Assembly (NCBI GenBank): GCA_022760475.1
Contig: JALEFZ010000032.1
Location: 1 to 56,459 of the forward strand
Source: Bacteroidia bacterium
GTDB taxonomy: Bacteria > Bacteroidota > Bacteroidia > J057
Length of the DNA: 56,459 nt
Direction of reading: 5' to 3'
Part shown: positions 1 to 6,858 of the stretch, in pieces
Position numbering within the stretch: the first letter of the stretch is position 1
Layout: each line of letters starts with the position of its first letter
Made by a program: the position numbers and the translations under genes
Notes under the pieces: generated by a model
What the model was told of the DNA's origin: nothing
Seen by the model: the letters and a program-made list of their open reading frames with translations, nothing else
Database searches by the model: none

Positions 1-2110
1 CTACTTCGGGATCTTCAGTTTTGGGAAGGAAATCAAATGCGGCAGTAAATTTGGCTAGTTCCTCATCCTTTTGTTCAAGTGCCAAGCGAAGTTTTGCTAG
101 CTCACCCTCTTGCTCATCTCCTGTAGTCTCTGTACCACCGGATTCCGGCTGACTTTCCAGCTTCATTTTCAAATCCTCAATCTCATTTTCTTTGTCATTC
201 AGTTTTTCTTCCAATTCTCTGAATGCCTTCATGTCTACCGCTTCTAACTCCTCATTGGGCTCGTACGGCTGATTTTTCACCTCTTCCAGTTGAGACTTGA
301 GGTCATTGATCTCTGTATCTTTATCCTGAAGCTCAATTTTAATTAACCTTAGGGCTTCTGGCAAGCCAACCCTTTCCTCAGTTTCAGGTGTTTCTATGTC
401 CAATGCAGCCAGTTCTTCATTGAAGTGATTGATTTCAAGCTTGTGATCGTCAATTTTTCTCTGAAGTTCATCAAAAATAACTTTGGGATTGGGTGCTTCA
501 ACTTCCGGATCGTCGGACTTGGGGAGGAAAGAAAATATTTCTGTGAAACTACCCAGCTCTTCATCTTTCTTTTCCAGTTTTGATACAAGCTCTTCCATCT
601 TCGTTTTTAAGCTAGCCAACTCTTCAGTTCTGCTTTCTTCGTTTTCAGAGTCTGTATTCTCAGAATTTGAAGTATTGGCCTTCAATTCCTCAATCTCTGC
701 ATTCTTATTTAAGATTTCTGATTTGATCAAACGAAGTGCCTCTGGCAGTCCCAGCCGGTTTTCTGTCTCAGGAGTAGTAATATCTAACTCAGCCAACTCC
801 TCATTGAAATGGGATATTTCTAGGTCTCTTTGGCTTATTTCTTCCTTAAGTTGGTTAAAGATGAACTCTGGGCTTACTGGTTCATGCTCGGAATCTCCCT
901 CAGGCTGGGGAATGAAAGCAAACACACTTTCAAAGCTGGCAATTTTGGCGTCTTTTTCAGCAAGTTCCTTTCTCAATGCCTCAATTTCATCATTGCTTTC
1001 GGCAATTGAATCTTCCGTCTTGCCATTTTGCATAGCCGCAAAGGCTTCTCCAGGGCTCATAGACAAGGGTTTCACAGAATCCAATTCTGCGGCCTGCTTT
1101 TCGACTTCTTCTTTTAGGTTTGCCAATTGGGAATCTTTATCGGCGAGTTGTTGTTTGAGGCGTTGGAAGGCCTCCACAGGTGTCAAGGAGCCTTGCTCTT
1201 CAGAATCTTCTTGATCTAGTACCAAAGAAAAATCAGAGGTCAGGCGTTCAATTTCAGCATCTTTTTCAGCGAGTTTTCTTTTGAGTTGGGAAAAAGCATC
1301 ACCAGGGCTAAGGAGTTTCCCATTGTCTTCGTTCATGTGTAGTAAGTCTAATTCGTTATGAAATTCTTGTATGAAGTTTTCTTTGGTCTGGAGCTCTTTG
1401 GAGATAAAGTCCTGATATTCTGTAATATCCATCTCAATGCCATTGTGTACCAAGCGGACTCCCGCATCTATAGATCCGGCCATAGGTATTTCATCGGTGT
1501 TGCCTGAGCCCTGCCTAAGTTTGGAAATTTCCTGTTCTCTCTCTTCTAAACTTGTCTTGTATTGCTCAATTTCCTGCTTTAACTCCTCAATTTCCTTTCT
1601 CTTTGATCCTATATATTCTTGAGGGCTTACTTCTTCTCCGTCTATGGTAAATGAATTCAGAACCGCTTTAAGCTGGTCCAGCTCGGCTTTGTCACTTTCT
1701 CCTTCTTCACTTAGAGGCACAGCACCCATATTTCTTTTCAGGTCGGACAATTCTTCATCCTTATGGGCCAGTTCCTTTTGGGTTTTAATCACATAATAAG
1801 AGGCGCTAACCCTTTCACCATCGATCTGCAATTGGTCAAGTTCTCTTTCAAGTTGGTTTATTTTTTCATTTTTCCTGAAAATGACAGACTTTTTACTCCT
1901 GACATACTCTGAAGGGCTTACCTTGACACCATCTATTTCCAGGAGATCTATTTCTGATGTTAATTTTTCTATCTCCCTTTCCCTGTCGAACAGGGCATGG
2001 TCTATGGCCTTGTTTTGCTTTCTTCGCCAATAAAGCCACGTCATAACGATTCCGATAAGGAACGCTACAATCAACAGCAAGCTAATTTGGACTGAAGGGG
2101 GTAATTGCAT
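1..2110 (-). CDS. Membrane-anchored long coiled-coil protein with internal repeats, partial (C-terminus beyond left edge)
   Basis: The minus-strand frame is open from an ATG at 2110 to the window edge, giving 703 codons without a stop. Residues about 11-28 form one hydrophobic segment followed by RRK. The rest is almost entirely charged heptad-like sequence rich in Glu, Lys and Leu, typical of a long coiled coil. Short sections recur: a phrase like FSFLPKSDDPEV appears near nt 905-925, 505-538 and 5-36, and the phrase HFNEELAxLDIxTPETE followed by GLPEALRLIK appears twice, near nt 700-830 and 310-440. By the positive-inside rule the basic residues after the helix suggest that the coiled coil faces the cytoplasm. 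It starts 4 nt after the stop of the OmpA-domain gene, so the two are probably co-transcribed. No enzyme domain is visible. Function unknown; a structural or scaffold role is inferred. Confidence 0.8.
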   Translation of the reverse strand, partial: MQLPPSVQISLLLIVAFLIGIVMTWLYWRRKQNKAIDHALFDREREIEKLTSEIDLLEIDGVKVSPSEYVRSKKSVIFRKNEKINQLERELDQLQIDGERVSASYYVIKTQKELAHKDEELSDLKRNMGAVPLSEEGESDKAELDQLKAVLNSFTIDGEEVSPQEYIGSKRKEIEELKQEIEQYKTSLEEREQEISKLRQGSGNTDEIPMAGSIDAGVRLVHNGIEMDITEYQDFISKELQTKENFIQEFHNELDLLHMNEDNGKLLSPGDAFSQLKRKLAEKDAEIERLTSDFSLVLDQEDSEEQGSLTPVEAFQRLKQQLADKDSQLANLKEEVEKQAAELDSVKPLSMSPGEAFAAMQNGKTEDSIAESNDEIEALRKELAEKDAKIASFESVFAFIPQPEGDSEHEPVSPEFIFNQLKEEISQRDLEISHFNEELAELDITTPETENRLGLPEALRLIKSEILNKNAEIEELKANTSNSENTDSENEESRTEELASLKTKMEELVSKLEKKDEELGSFTEIFSFLPKSDDPEVEAPNPKVIFDELQRKIDDHKLEINHFNEELAALDIETPETEERVGLPEALRLIKIELQDKDTEINDLKSQLEEVKNQPYEPNEELEAVDMKAFRELEEKLNDKENEIEDLKMKLESQPESGGTETTGDEQEGELAKLRLALEQKDEELAKFTAAFDFLPKTEDPEV

Positions 2111-2114
2111 GGTA

Positions 2115-2651
2115 TTAGGGTTGAATGTAAATATCTATTCTTCGGTTTCTCTCCTTATTGATCTCGGAGTTGTTGGGTAATACGGGATTAACTTCGCCCA
2201 TAGATCTATGGGCGATTTTGTCTTCCTTGAATCCCATCCTGACTAGGAAATCTTTGAGAGCAATGGCTCTCATTAAGCCGATTTTGTAATTTTGTACTGC
2301 CTCACCATCATCATCTGTATTGCCTACCAGGATCAACTTTTGATAGCTGCTGTCTTCAGACAGGATGTTATCCAGGTCTCTGACAAGGGAAGATAGCTCC
2401 CGCTCGTCAAGGATGCTGTCAGATTTATGTGCGAAAGGGACTTCATAACTCAGGATGCGTTTTCCCAGTACAGGACCATCAGCAGTCCTATCTGGATCAA
2501 TTTCCAATTTGGTTTTGGAGTTTGGTTTTTTTGCAGGGGTAGAGGAATTATTGATAACTCCACACTCCTCTCGGATCTTGCAGACATACCAATAGTTGCC
2601 AAAAACAAGCCAGCCCAAGAAAACCAGGATTCCCAAGAAAATAATTCGCAT
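2115..2651 (-). CDS. OmpA-domain protein with N-terminal membrane anchor
   Basis: 178 residues. Residues 4-23 are a hydrophobic anchor with no lipobox, followed by a short linker. The C-terminal ~110 residues resemble the OmpA/MotB peptidoglycan-binding fold: LILVGNTDDDGEAVQNYKIG corresponds to the strand and helix holding the NxxLSxxRA motif, here LMRAIALKDFL, and the end NKERNRRIDIYI matches the usual NRRVE signature. A WYVCKIREEC stretch just after the anchor is unusual for having two close cysteines. The family binds peptidoglycan from the periplasmic side. The gene is directly upstream of the coiled-coil gene (4-nt gap). The pair could link cell wall and inner membrane, which is inference. 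Confidence 0.85.
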   Translation of the reverse strand: MRIIFLGILVFLGWLVFGNYWYVCKIREECGVINNSSTPAKKPNSKTKLEIDPDRTADGPVLGKRILSYEVPFAHKSDSILDERELSSLVRDLDNILSEDSSYQKLILVGNTDDDGEAVQNYKIGLMRAIALKDFLVRMGFKEDKIAHRSMGEVNPVLPNNSEINKERNRRIDIYIQP

Positions 2652-2829
2652 CCCCAGTGGATTTGTAGTCTTAAAAATTTGAGAAAAAATATTGATTTAT
2701 CTGATCAATACGCCAAAGTCAACTATGAATTAACAATAATTTATCTTCGACAGTCAAACTATATAAGAGCTAAGGATTTAGGGCTTCAACACTATAACCT
2801 GGATTGGTAATTTTTATTGTAGAAGCTAA

Positions 2830-2858
2830 AGAAAAAAAGGCGGCCATCTCGGCCACCC
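2830..2858 (-). terminator. Rho-independent terminator, minus strand
   Basis: Read on the minus strand, GGTGGCC, a 5-nt loop and GGCCGCC form a seven-pair stem (one G-U pair) followed by seven T residues. It lies 23 nt past the stop of the 39-codon ORF at 2882-3001 and about 330 nt past the DUF4294 gene, so it ends a minus-strand transcript coming from the right. Confidence 0.75.
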
Positions 2859-2881
2859 TTAAAATAAGGTTTAGATGTCTC

Positions 2882-3001
2882 CTAATTTGAGTTATCTACT
2901 CGGCCAAATATTTTGAACGAGTTCTTGAAAATTTCCAAAAAATCGTGAATTAGCAAATATCGAGTTTTTGCAATGCGTAAGTTTTGGTCTAAATAGTTCA
3001 T
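2882..3001 (-). CDS. Possible small protein (39 aa)
   Basis: An ATG at 3001 opens a 39-codon frame ending in TAG at 2882. The product is basic and aromatic-rich, with a YLLIHDFLEIFKNSFKIFG core that could form an amphipathic helix. It has no recognised family. The support is positional: it lies between the DUF4294 gene and a strong minus-strand terminator 23 nt beyond its stop. It might equally be the untranslated 3' tail of the DUF4294 transcript or part of a small RNA. No ribosome binding site is clear, which is usual in this phylum. Confidence 0.3.
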   Translation of the reverse strand: MNYLDQNLRIAKTRYLLIHDFLEIFKNSFKIFGRVDNSN

Positions 3002-3189
3002 TAATATGAAGTATTTAAATTAGGATAAATATATATGTTTAAGGATCAAATCCCCTGTATGGGTTGAAAGCTGATATAGGTTAGTTATCCAGGAAATTTA
3101 GAGATTGTGTGATAAAAGGGAATGGATGAAAGATTTTATTTGTATTTGTTTAAAAAAAATATTCCAGAAGGGCTGTAGGTGTTGAGCAA

Positions 3190-3855
3190 TTAATCCAACT
3201 GAAAATTGTATTTTCTATAAACCACATTGTAACCCCCTCTTTCTAAATCTCTTACCAGGTACTCAATCATTTCTTCTGTCTCAGGGTCATAGGCAGTTTT
3301 TAGGTTAATGCCAAAAATTAGTCCCACCGATTGCCAGAAAACAGCAGAAGCACCACTTTTATTTGATTTGATGAGTTCAAACATTGAACTTCCAGTTTCC
3401 CTAAAAACAAGTTTGACCAGGATTTTTCCCTGATTTCGGGTCATCTTTCTGATGTCTTTTTCGTATTTACCAAAGAGGGATTTTTCTTTCTCCTTGATAT
3501 ATTCCTTGAGTTCCTTCTCACTTTCGATTTGGTCCATTTCAGCCTGAATCTCCAATAAGATTTGGCTGACCCTATGGGCATAGGGATAGGTCTTATGAAC
3601 GTCTCTCCTGAGCTTTGAGAACTTTCGTAGTTTGCGTTTGCCACGTTTGAGGTCACGCTGACTGGGAGAGTCCTGGGTAATCAGGATGGTATCTAGCTTT
3701 CCCGTCATGTAAGTTACCCCCTCCACCTCATAGGTATAGAAGGTCTTGCTGCGCTCCTTGGTATAATCTGTTTGGGCATGTAAAGTGCCCCCAAAAACAA
3801 TCAAGAGGAGGCTGAGGGAGAATAGTTTATAGATATTTGAAATCTGTACATTCAT
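3190..3855 (-). CDS. Exported DUF4294-domain protein
   Basis: 221 residues. A signal peptide covers about 1-27 (hydrophobic core LFSLSLLLIVFGG, cleavage after LHAQ). The mature part matches the Bacteroidota family DUF4294. Recognisable points are a basic helical stretch, the segment RRDVHKTYPYAHRVSQIL, the block KILVKLVFRETGSSMFELIK, then AVFWQ, and near the end YDPETEEMIEYLV. No biochemical role is known for the family. It stands alone, with more than 300 nt between it and the divergent VCBS/OmpA gene. Length is normal for the family. Confidence 0.85.
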   Translation of the reverse strand: MNVQISNIYKLFSLSLLLIVFGGTLHAQTDYTKERSKTFYTYEVEGVTYMTGKLDTILITQDSPSQRDLKRGKRKLRKFSKLRRDVHKTYPYAHRVSQILLEIQAEMDQIESEKELKEYIKEKEKSLFGKYEKDIRKMTRNQGKILVKLVFRETGSSMFELIKSNKSGASAVFWQSVGLIFGINLKTAYDPETEEMIEYLVRDLERGGYNVVYRKYNFQLD

Positions 3856-4165
3856 ATAATATCACAATAATGCCTTTATATTGACGAACTAGCAAAACAA
3901 AGGATACCCTAATTGTACGGATTTGACAGCTTTTCAGTTAGATTGTGTAGTCTCATGGCTTGAACAATAACAATAAATCTTCGAAAAATTAAGATACGAA
4001 AAAAAAACTGTATTTAAGGACAAATTATTTTCGCATTAAATAAATAATGGGCATTAGGATGGATCGGTATTTGGGATTTCCTTTGTCAAAAATACTTCCT
4101 TTATTCGGAAGAATTTACCGAACATCTGAACACCTGAAATTAACTTAGATAAATTTTTGAGCCTT
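3856..4165. other. Intergenic region between divergent genes (310 nt)
   Basis: AT-rich spacer that must hold the promoters of both flanking genes. No perfect TTTG/TAnnTTTG pair was found on either strand. A weak inverted pair TTCGG/CCGAA separated by 9 nt lies at 4104-4122, about 45 nt before the right-hand gene. Nothing else stands out. Confidence 0.6.
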
Positions 4166-6499
4166 ATGTTTAGCAAATTGATAGGTAATTTAATTAGGAT
4201 TTTTAGCCTCTCTCTGCTTTTGTTTAGAGTCCTGCCTGGTATTTCCCAGCCAATGAGTAGCAAGGGAGCAGATAGTTTACATGCCGTATATGAAAACATA
4301 CTAGGTCCAGTTCAGCACTTTCGTTCTGGCCGTACCAATTGGGCAGTAGTAGTAGTAGACATGGATAGAGATGGAAACCCTGATGTGGTGAGTGCTTCTA
4401 GGTCAGATGGCCTACTTTCAGTGCACTACAACGATGGAAAAGGGGATTTTAAAAAGAAAAGAAGTAAAAATTTTCAGGACAGCCATCGTGCAATGGTCAG
4501 CCTTGATGCCAATGGTGATGATTGGCCGGATGTGGCCACCATCACCGAAAGGGGAAAGTTATGTGTGATCTACAATGATGGGAAGGGCTTCTTCAAGAAC
4601 TCACAAGTACTGCTTTCCGGTTTGGTGGGGCAGGACATTGTGGGAATAGACATAGATGCCGACGAAGACATAGATCTACTGACAGTAGCTCATAGAGAGC
4701 AGGTGGTTAGTATCCACACCAACAATGGGAAAGGTAGGTTTTCCGCCCCGATAAAGATAAAAACTGGCGAAGGGCCCCGTTGTCTGGCAGTGGGAGACAT
4801 TGACAATGATGGATTGCAGGACCTGGTGGTAGGGGGGGACAAGGGCTATCTCTACATCCACAAAGGCACGGGAATCAAACAGTTTTCAGCTCCATCTAAT
4901 TTACGTTCATGTAGGGATATCTGGGGAGTAGGATTGGCCGATTTTAACAAGGATGGCCATATGGATATCGCTGCCTGTTCCTATCTGAACCAAGACTTAT
5001 TTATCCATCCAAATGAAGGTGGAGGGGAATTTTTGACCAGACAAGAGCTTGAATCTGGCGCACACAACATCAATTTGGTAATTGTAGACATAGACCGCGA
5101 CGACGACTTGGATATCGTTACAACATCCAGTGTTGACAATGGTCTGAATTTCCACATCAACAATGGCAAGGGACTGTTCTCAGATAGAATGAGTCGATCT
5201 ACAGGTCGTAGGCCTGTTTCGATAGGGGAAGGAGACTTTGACGGAGATGGGGATGTCGACCTTGTAACGGGATCTATTGACGATGCAAGCATTAATGTTC
5301 ATCAAAACATGCTAATGGAAAATTCCCTGGTGACCAGAAAAATGAAATTGATGGTAAAGGGGAAGGTCTACGACAAGGACAATGGCATCATTCTGCCACA
5401 TGTGAGTGTATCGCTGAGGAGTTCGGCTGATAAAGGCTTGGACGCCGTCTTCACAGATGAAAATGGATACTTTGAATTTGAACTCAAACCAAATAAAAAG
5501 TACTTCCTGCTGGCCAGAACAAAGGGCTTTCCTCCCGGGCGGGTAGGATTTGACATGCCTGAAGAACAGTTTTACCAGGATATTTACCTGGAAGTCCCCA
5601 AGGAGACCAACGTAAATGTTAAGGTCGTAGACAGAAAGACAGGAGAAGCCATTGGAGGTGCTGGGCTTAGCCTTTTGGATCAGGATGAAAACCTGCTCAA
5701 GAACAATACTGCAGATGTCAATGGCGAATTTCAGTATAAACAAATCTCCTTGGGCTATAATTATGAAATTCTGACAGAGGCAGATGGTTACGATGCCCAC
5801 TCCGCCTACTTTGATGTAGAAAAGGATGACATAGGCAAAGGAGTTTCTGTGGTAGTAAGGATGTCAAAAGAGCCTTTGGGAAGGTGTATAACAGGGGTGG
5901 TAACGGATCGCCATACAGGTGAGATCATCCCAAAAGCTGGACTTATCTTTAAGGATTCTACTGGGAGAACTCGAGCAAAAGTCAGAGCCACTGTAGATGG
6001 CATGTATCGCAAATGCCTTCCCTATGGAGAGTATGAATTGACTACCCTGGCCAAGGGCTACTTCTATGAGGTGTCAGGTTTTGATCTGTCAGAAACAGGT
6101 ACACGGGATGACCTGGAGTACGATGTTTCACTTAAGCCGCTAAAGAAGGATTCGGCGATTCTTTTGAATGTGTACTTTGACAAGGCGAAATACAACCTCA
6201 AAAAAGAGTATTTTCCTGAATTGAGACGTGCCATTCGGATCATGGAACAAAATCCAAAACTTGTGATGGAAATTGCTGGCCATACCAGCTCTGAAGGTGG
6301 ATTTGAGTACAATCGAAGGTTGAGTCAGAACCGTGCCGACGCAGTGAGTCAATACCTGATCGAAAACGGAATCGAGGCTGAACGAATTATATCGAAAGGC
6401 TATGGTGAAGGGCAGTTGGTTATAGAGCCGGATGATACCCCTGAAAAGAGAGAGAAGAACCGCAGGACTGAGTTCAAGGTGGTTCGAACAGATAATTAA
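4166..6499 (+). CDS. Secreted VCBS/FG-GAP repeat protein with carboxypeptidase-regulatory and OmpA domains
   Basis: 777 residues from the ATG at 4166; a TTG three codons upstream is in frame but less likely. A signal peptide is followed by seven VCBS/FG-GAP-type repeats, each with an Asp-rich calcium-binding loop such as DMDRDGNPDVV, DIDNDGLQDLV, DFNKDGHMDIA and DFDGDGDVDLV (about residues 50-380), suggesting a seven-bladed propeller. Three beta-sandwich domains of the carboxypeptidase-regulatory or Cna-B type follow (about 385-660). The C-terminal ~115 residues are an OmpA domain with NVYFDKAKYNL, EIAGHTSSEG, RRLSQNRADAV and KNRRTEF. A calcium-binding propeller held on peptidoglycan or the outer membrane suggests an adhesion or envelope-structure role (inferred). 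It appears to be a single-gene unit. Confidence 0.85.
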   Translation: MFSKLIGNLIRIFSLSLLLFRVLPGISQPMSSKGADSLHAVYENILGPVQHFRSGRTNWAVVVVDMDRDGNPDVVSASRSDGLLSVHYNDGKGDFKKKRSKNFQDSHRAMVSLDANGDDWPDVATITERGKLCVIYNDGKGFFKNSQVLLSGLVGQDIVGIDIDADEDIDLLTVAHREQVVSIHTNNGKGRFSAPIKIKTGEGPRCLAVGDIDNDGLQDLVVGGDKGYLYIHKGTGIKQFSAPSNLRSCRDIWGVGLADFNKDGHMDIAACSYLNQDLFIHPNEGGGEFLTRQELESGAHNINLVIVDIDRDDDLDIVTTSSVDNGLNFHINNGKGLFSDRMSRSTGRRPVSIGEGDFDGDGDVDLVTGSIDDASINVHQNMLMENSLVTRKMKLMVKGKVYDKDNGIILPHVSVSLRSSADKGLDAVFTDENGYFEFELKPNKKYFLLARTKGFPPGRVGFDMPEEQFYQDIYLEVPKETNVNVKVVDRKTGEAIGGAGLSLLDQDENLLKNNTADVNGEFQYKQISLGYNYEILTEADGYDAHSAYFDVEKDDIGKGVSVVVRMSKEPLGRCITGVVTDRHTGEIIPKAGLIFKDSTGRTRAKVRATVDGMYRKCLPYGEYELTTLAKGYFYEVSGFDLSETGTRDDLEYDVSLKPLKKDSAILLNVYFDKAKYNLKKEYFPELRRAIRIMEQNPKLVMEIAGHTSSEGGFEYNRRLSQNRADAVSQYLIENGIEAERIISKGYGEGQLVIEPDDTPEKREKNRRTEFKVVRTDN

Positions 6500-6505
6500 T
6501 TTAAA

Positions 6506-6743
6506 TTGGCATTTGTGCTACATACTTTTATTTGATTGAAGACAAAGTAGTCATTGGCAAAACACCTTGTGTGTTAATCTAGTCAACCCAGTCTGTCATT
6601 TCGAGTGTAAGTGAGAAATCTACTCACCCTATTGCATAGAACTCTCACTAACGTTTGAGAGGATATGTTCCATTCGAAGGACATTTGGGCCTAGATCGAA
6701 ATGGCATTTACCCTTTGAGTACGTTAAAATTGGCAACTTGGGG
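6506..6743. repeat. Dispersed palindromic intergenic repeat, copy 1
   Basis: This gene-free sequence matches 15542-15762 along its whole length with many substitutions. Shared blocks include ATTTGTGCTA, GACAAAGT, CATTTCGAG, GAGAAATCTACTC, CTCTCACTAAC, TCGAAATGGCATTTACCCTT and GGCAACTTGG. Nested inverted segments (GTCATTTCGA near 6596 against TCGAAATGGC near 6696; AGAAATCT against AGA/CTCTCAC in the centre) allow a long imperfect hairpin. It encodes nothing and lies between the end of the VCBS/OmpA gene and the next terminator. It looks like a non-autonomous palindromic element. Confidence 0.8.
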
Positions 6744-6791
6744 CAATTAGGAGAAAGATAAGCTACTTTGGCCCGCAATGCCTTAAGGAAT

Positions 6792-6828
6792 AAATAAAAA
6801 ATGGCTGGTCCCTAAGCGACCAGCCATC
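6792..6828 (-). terminator. Strong rho-independent terminator, minus strand
   Basis: On the minus strand ATGGCTGGTC, a 7-nt loop and GACCAGCCAT form a ten-pair stem, followed directly by TTTTTTATTTATT. It lies 31 nt after the stop of the T9SS-sorted lamin-tail gene and is its terminator. Confidence 0.9.
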
Positions 6829-6858
6829 CGTCAACTATAAAAGATTACTACTAGAAAT

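Noticed and set aside
483..1214. Plus-strand ORF of 243 codons, Ser-rich
   Set aside because: It lies opposite the coiled-coil gene; its Ser-richness is the antisense reading of Glu/Lys/Leu codons. The minus frame has the coherent repeats and membrane helix.
2427..2810. Plus-strand ORF of 127 codons over the OmpA-domain gene and its upstream spacer
   Set aside because: Mostly antisense to a clear OmpA domain; no protein-like pattern.
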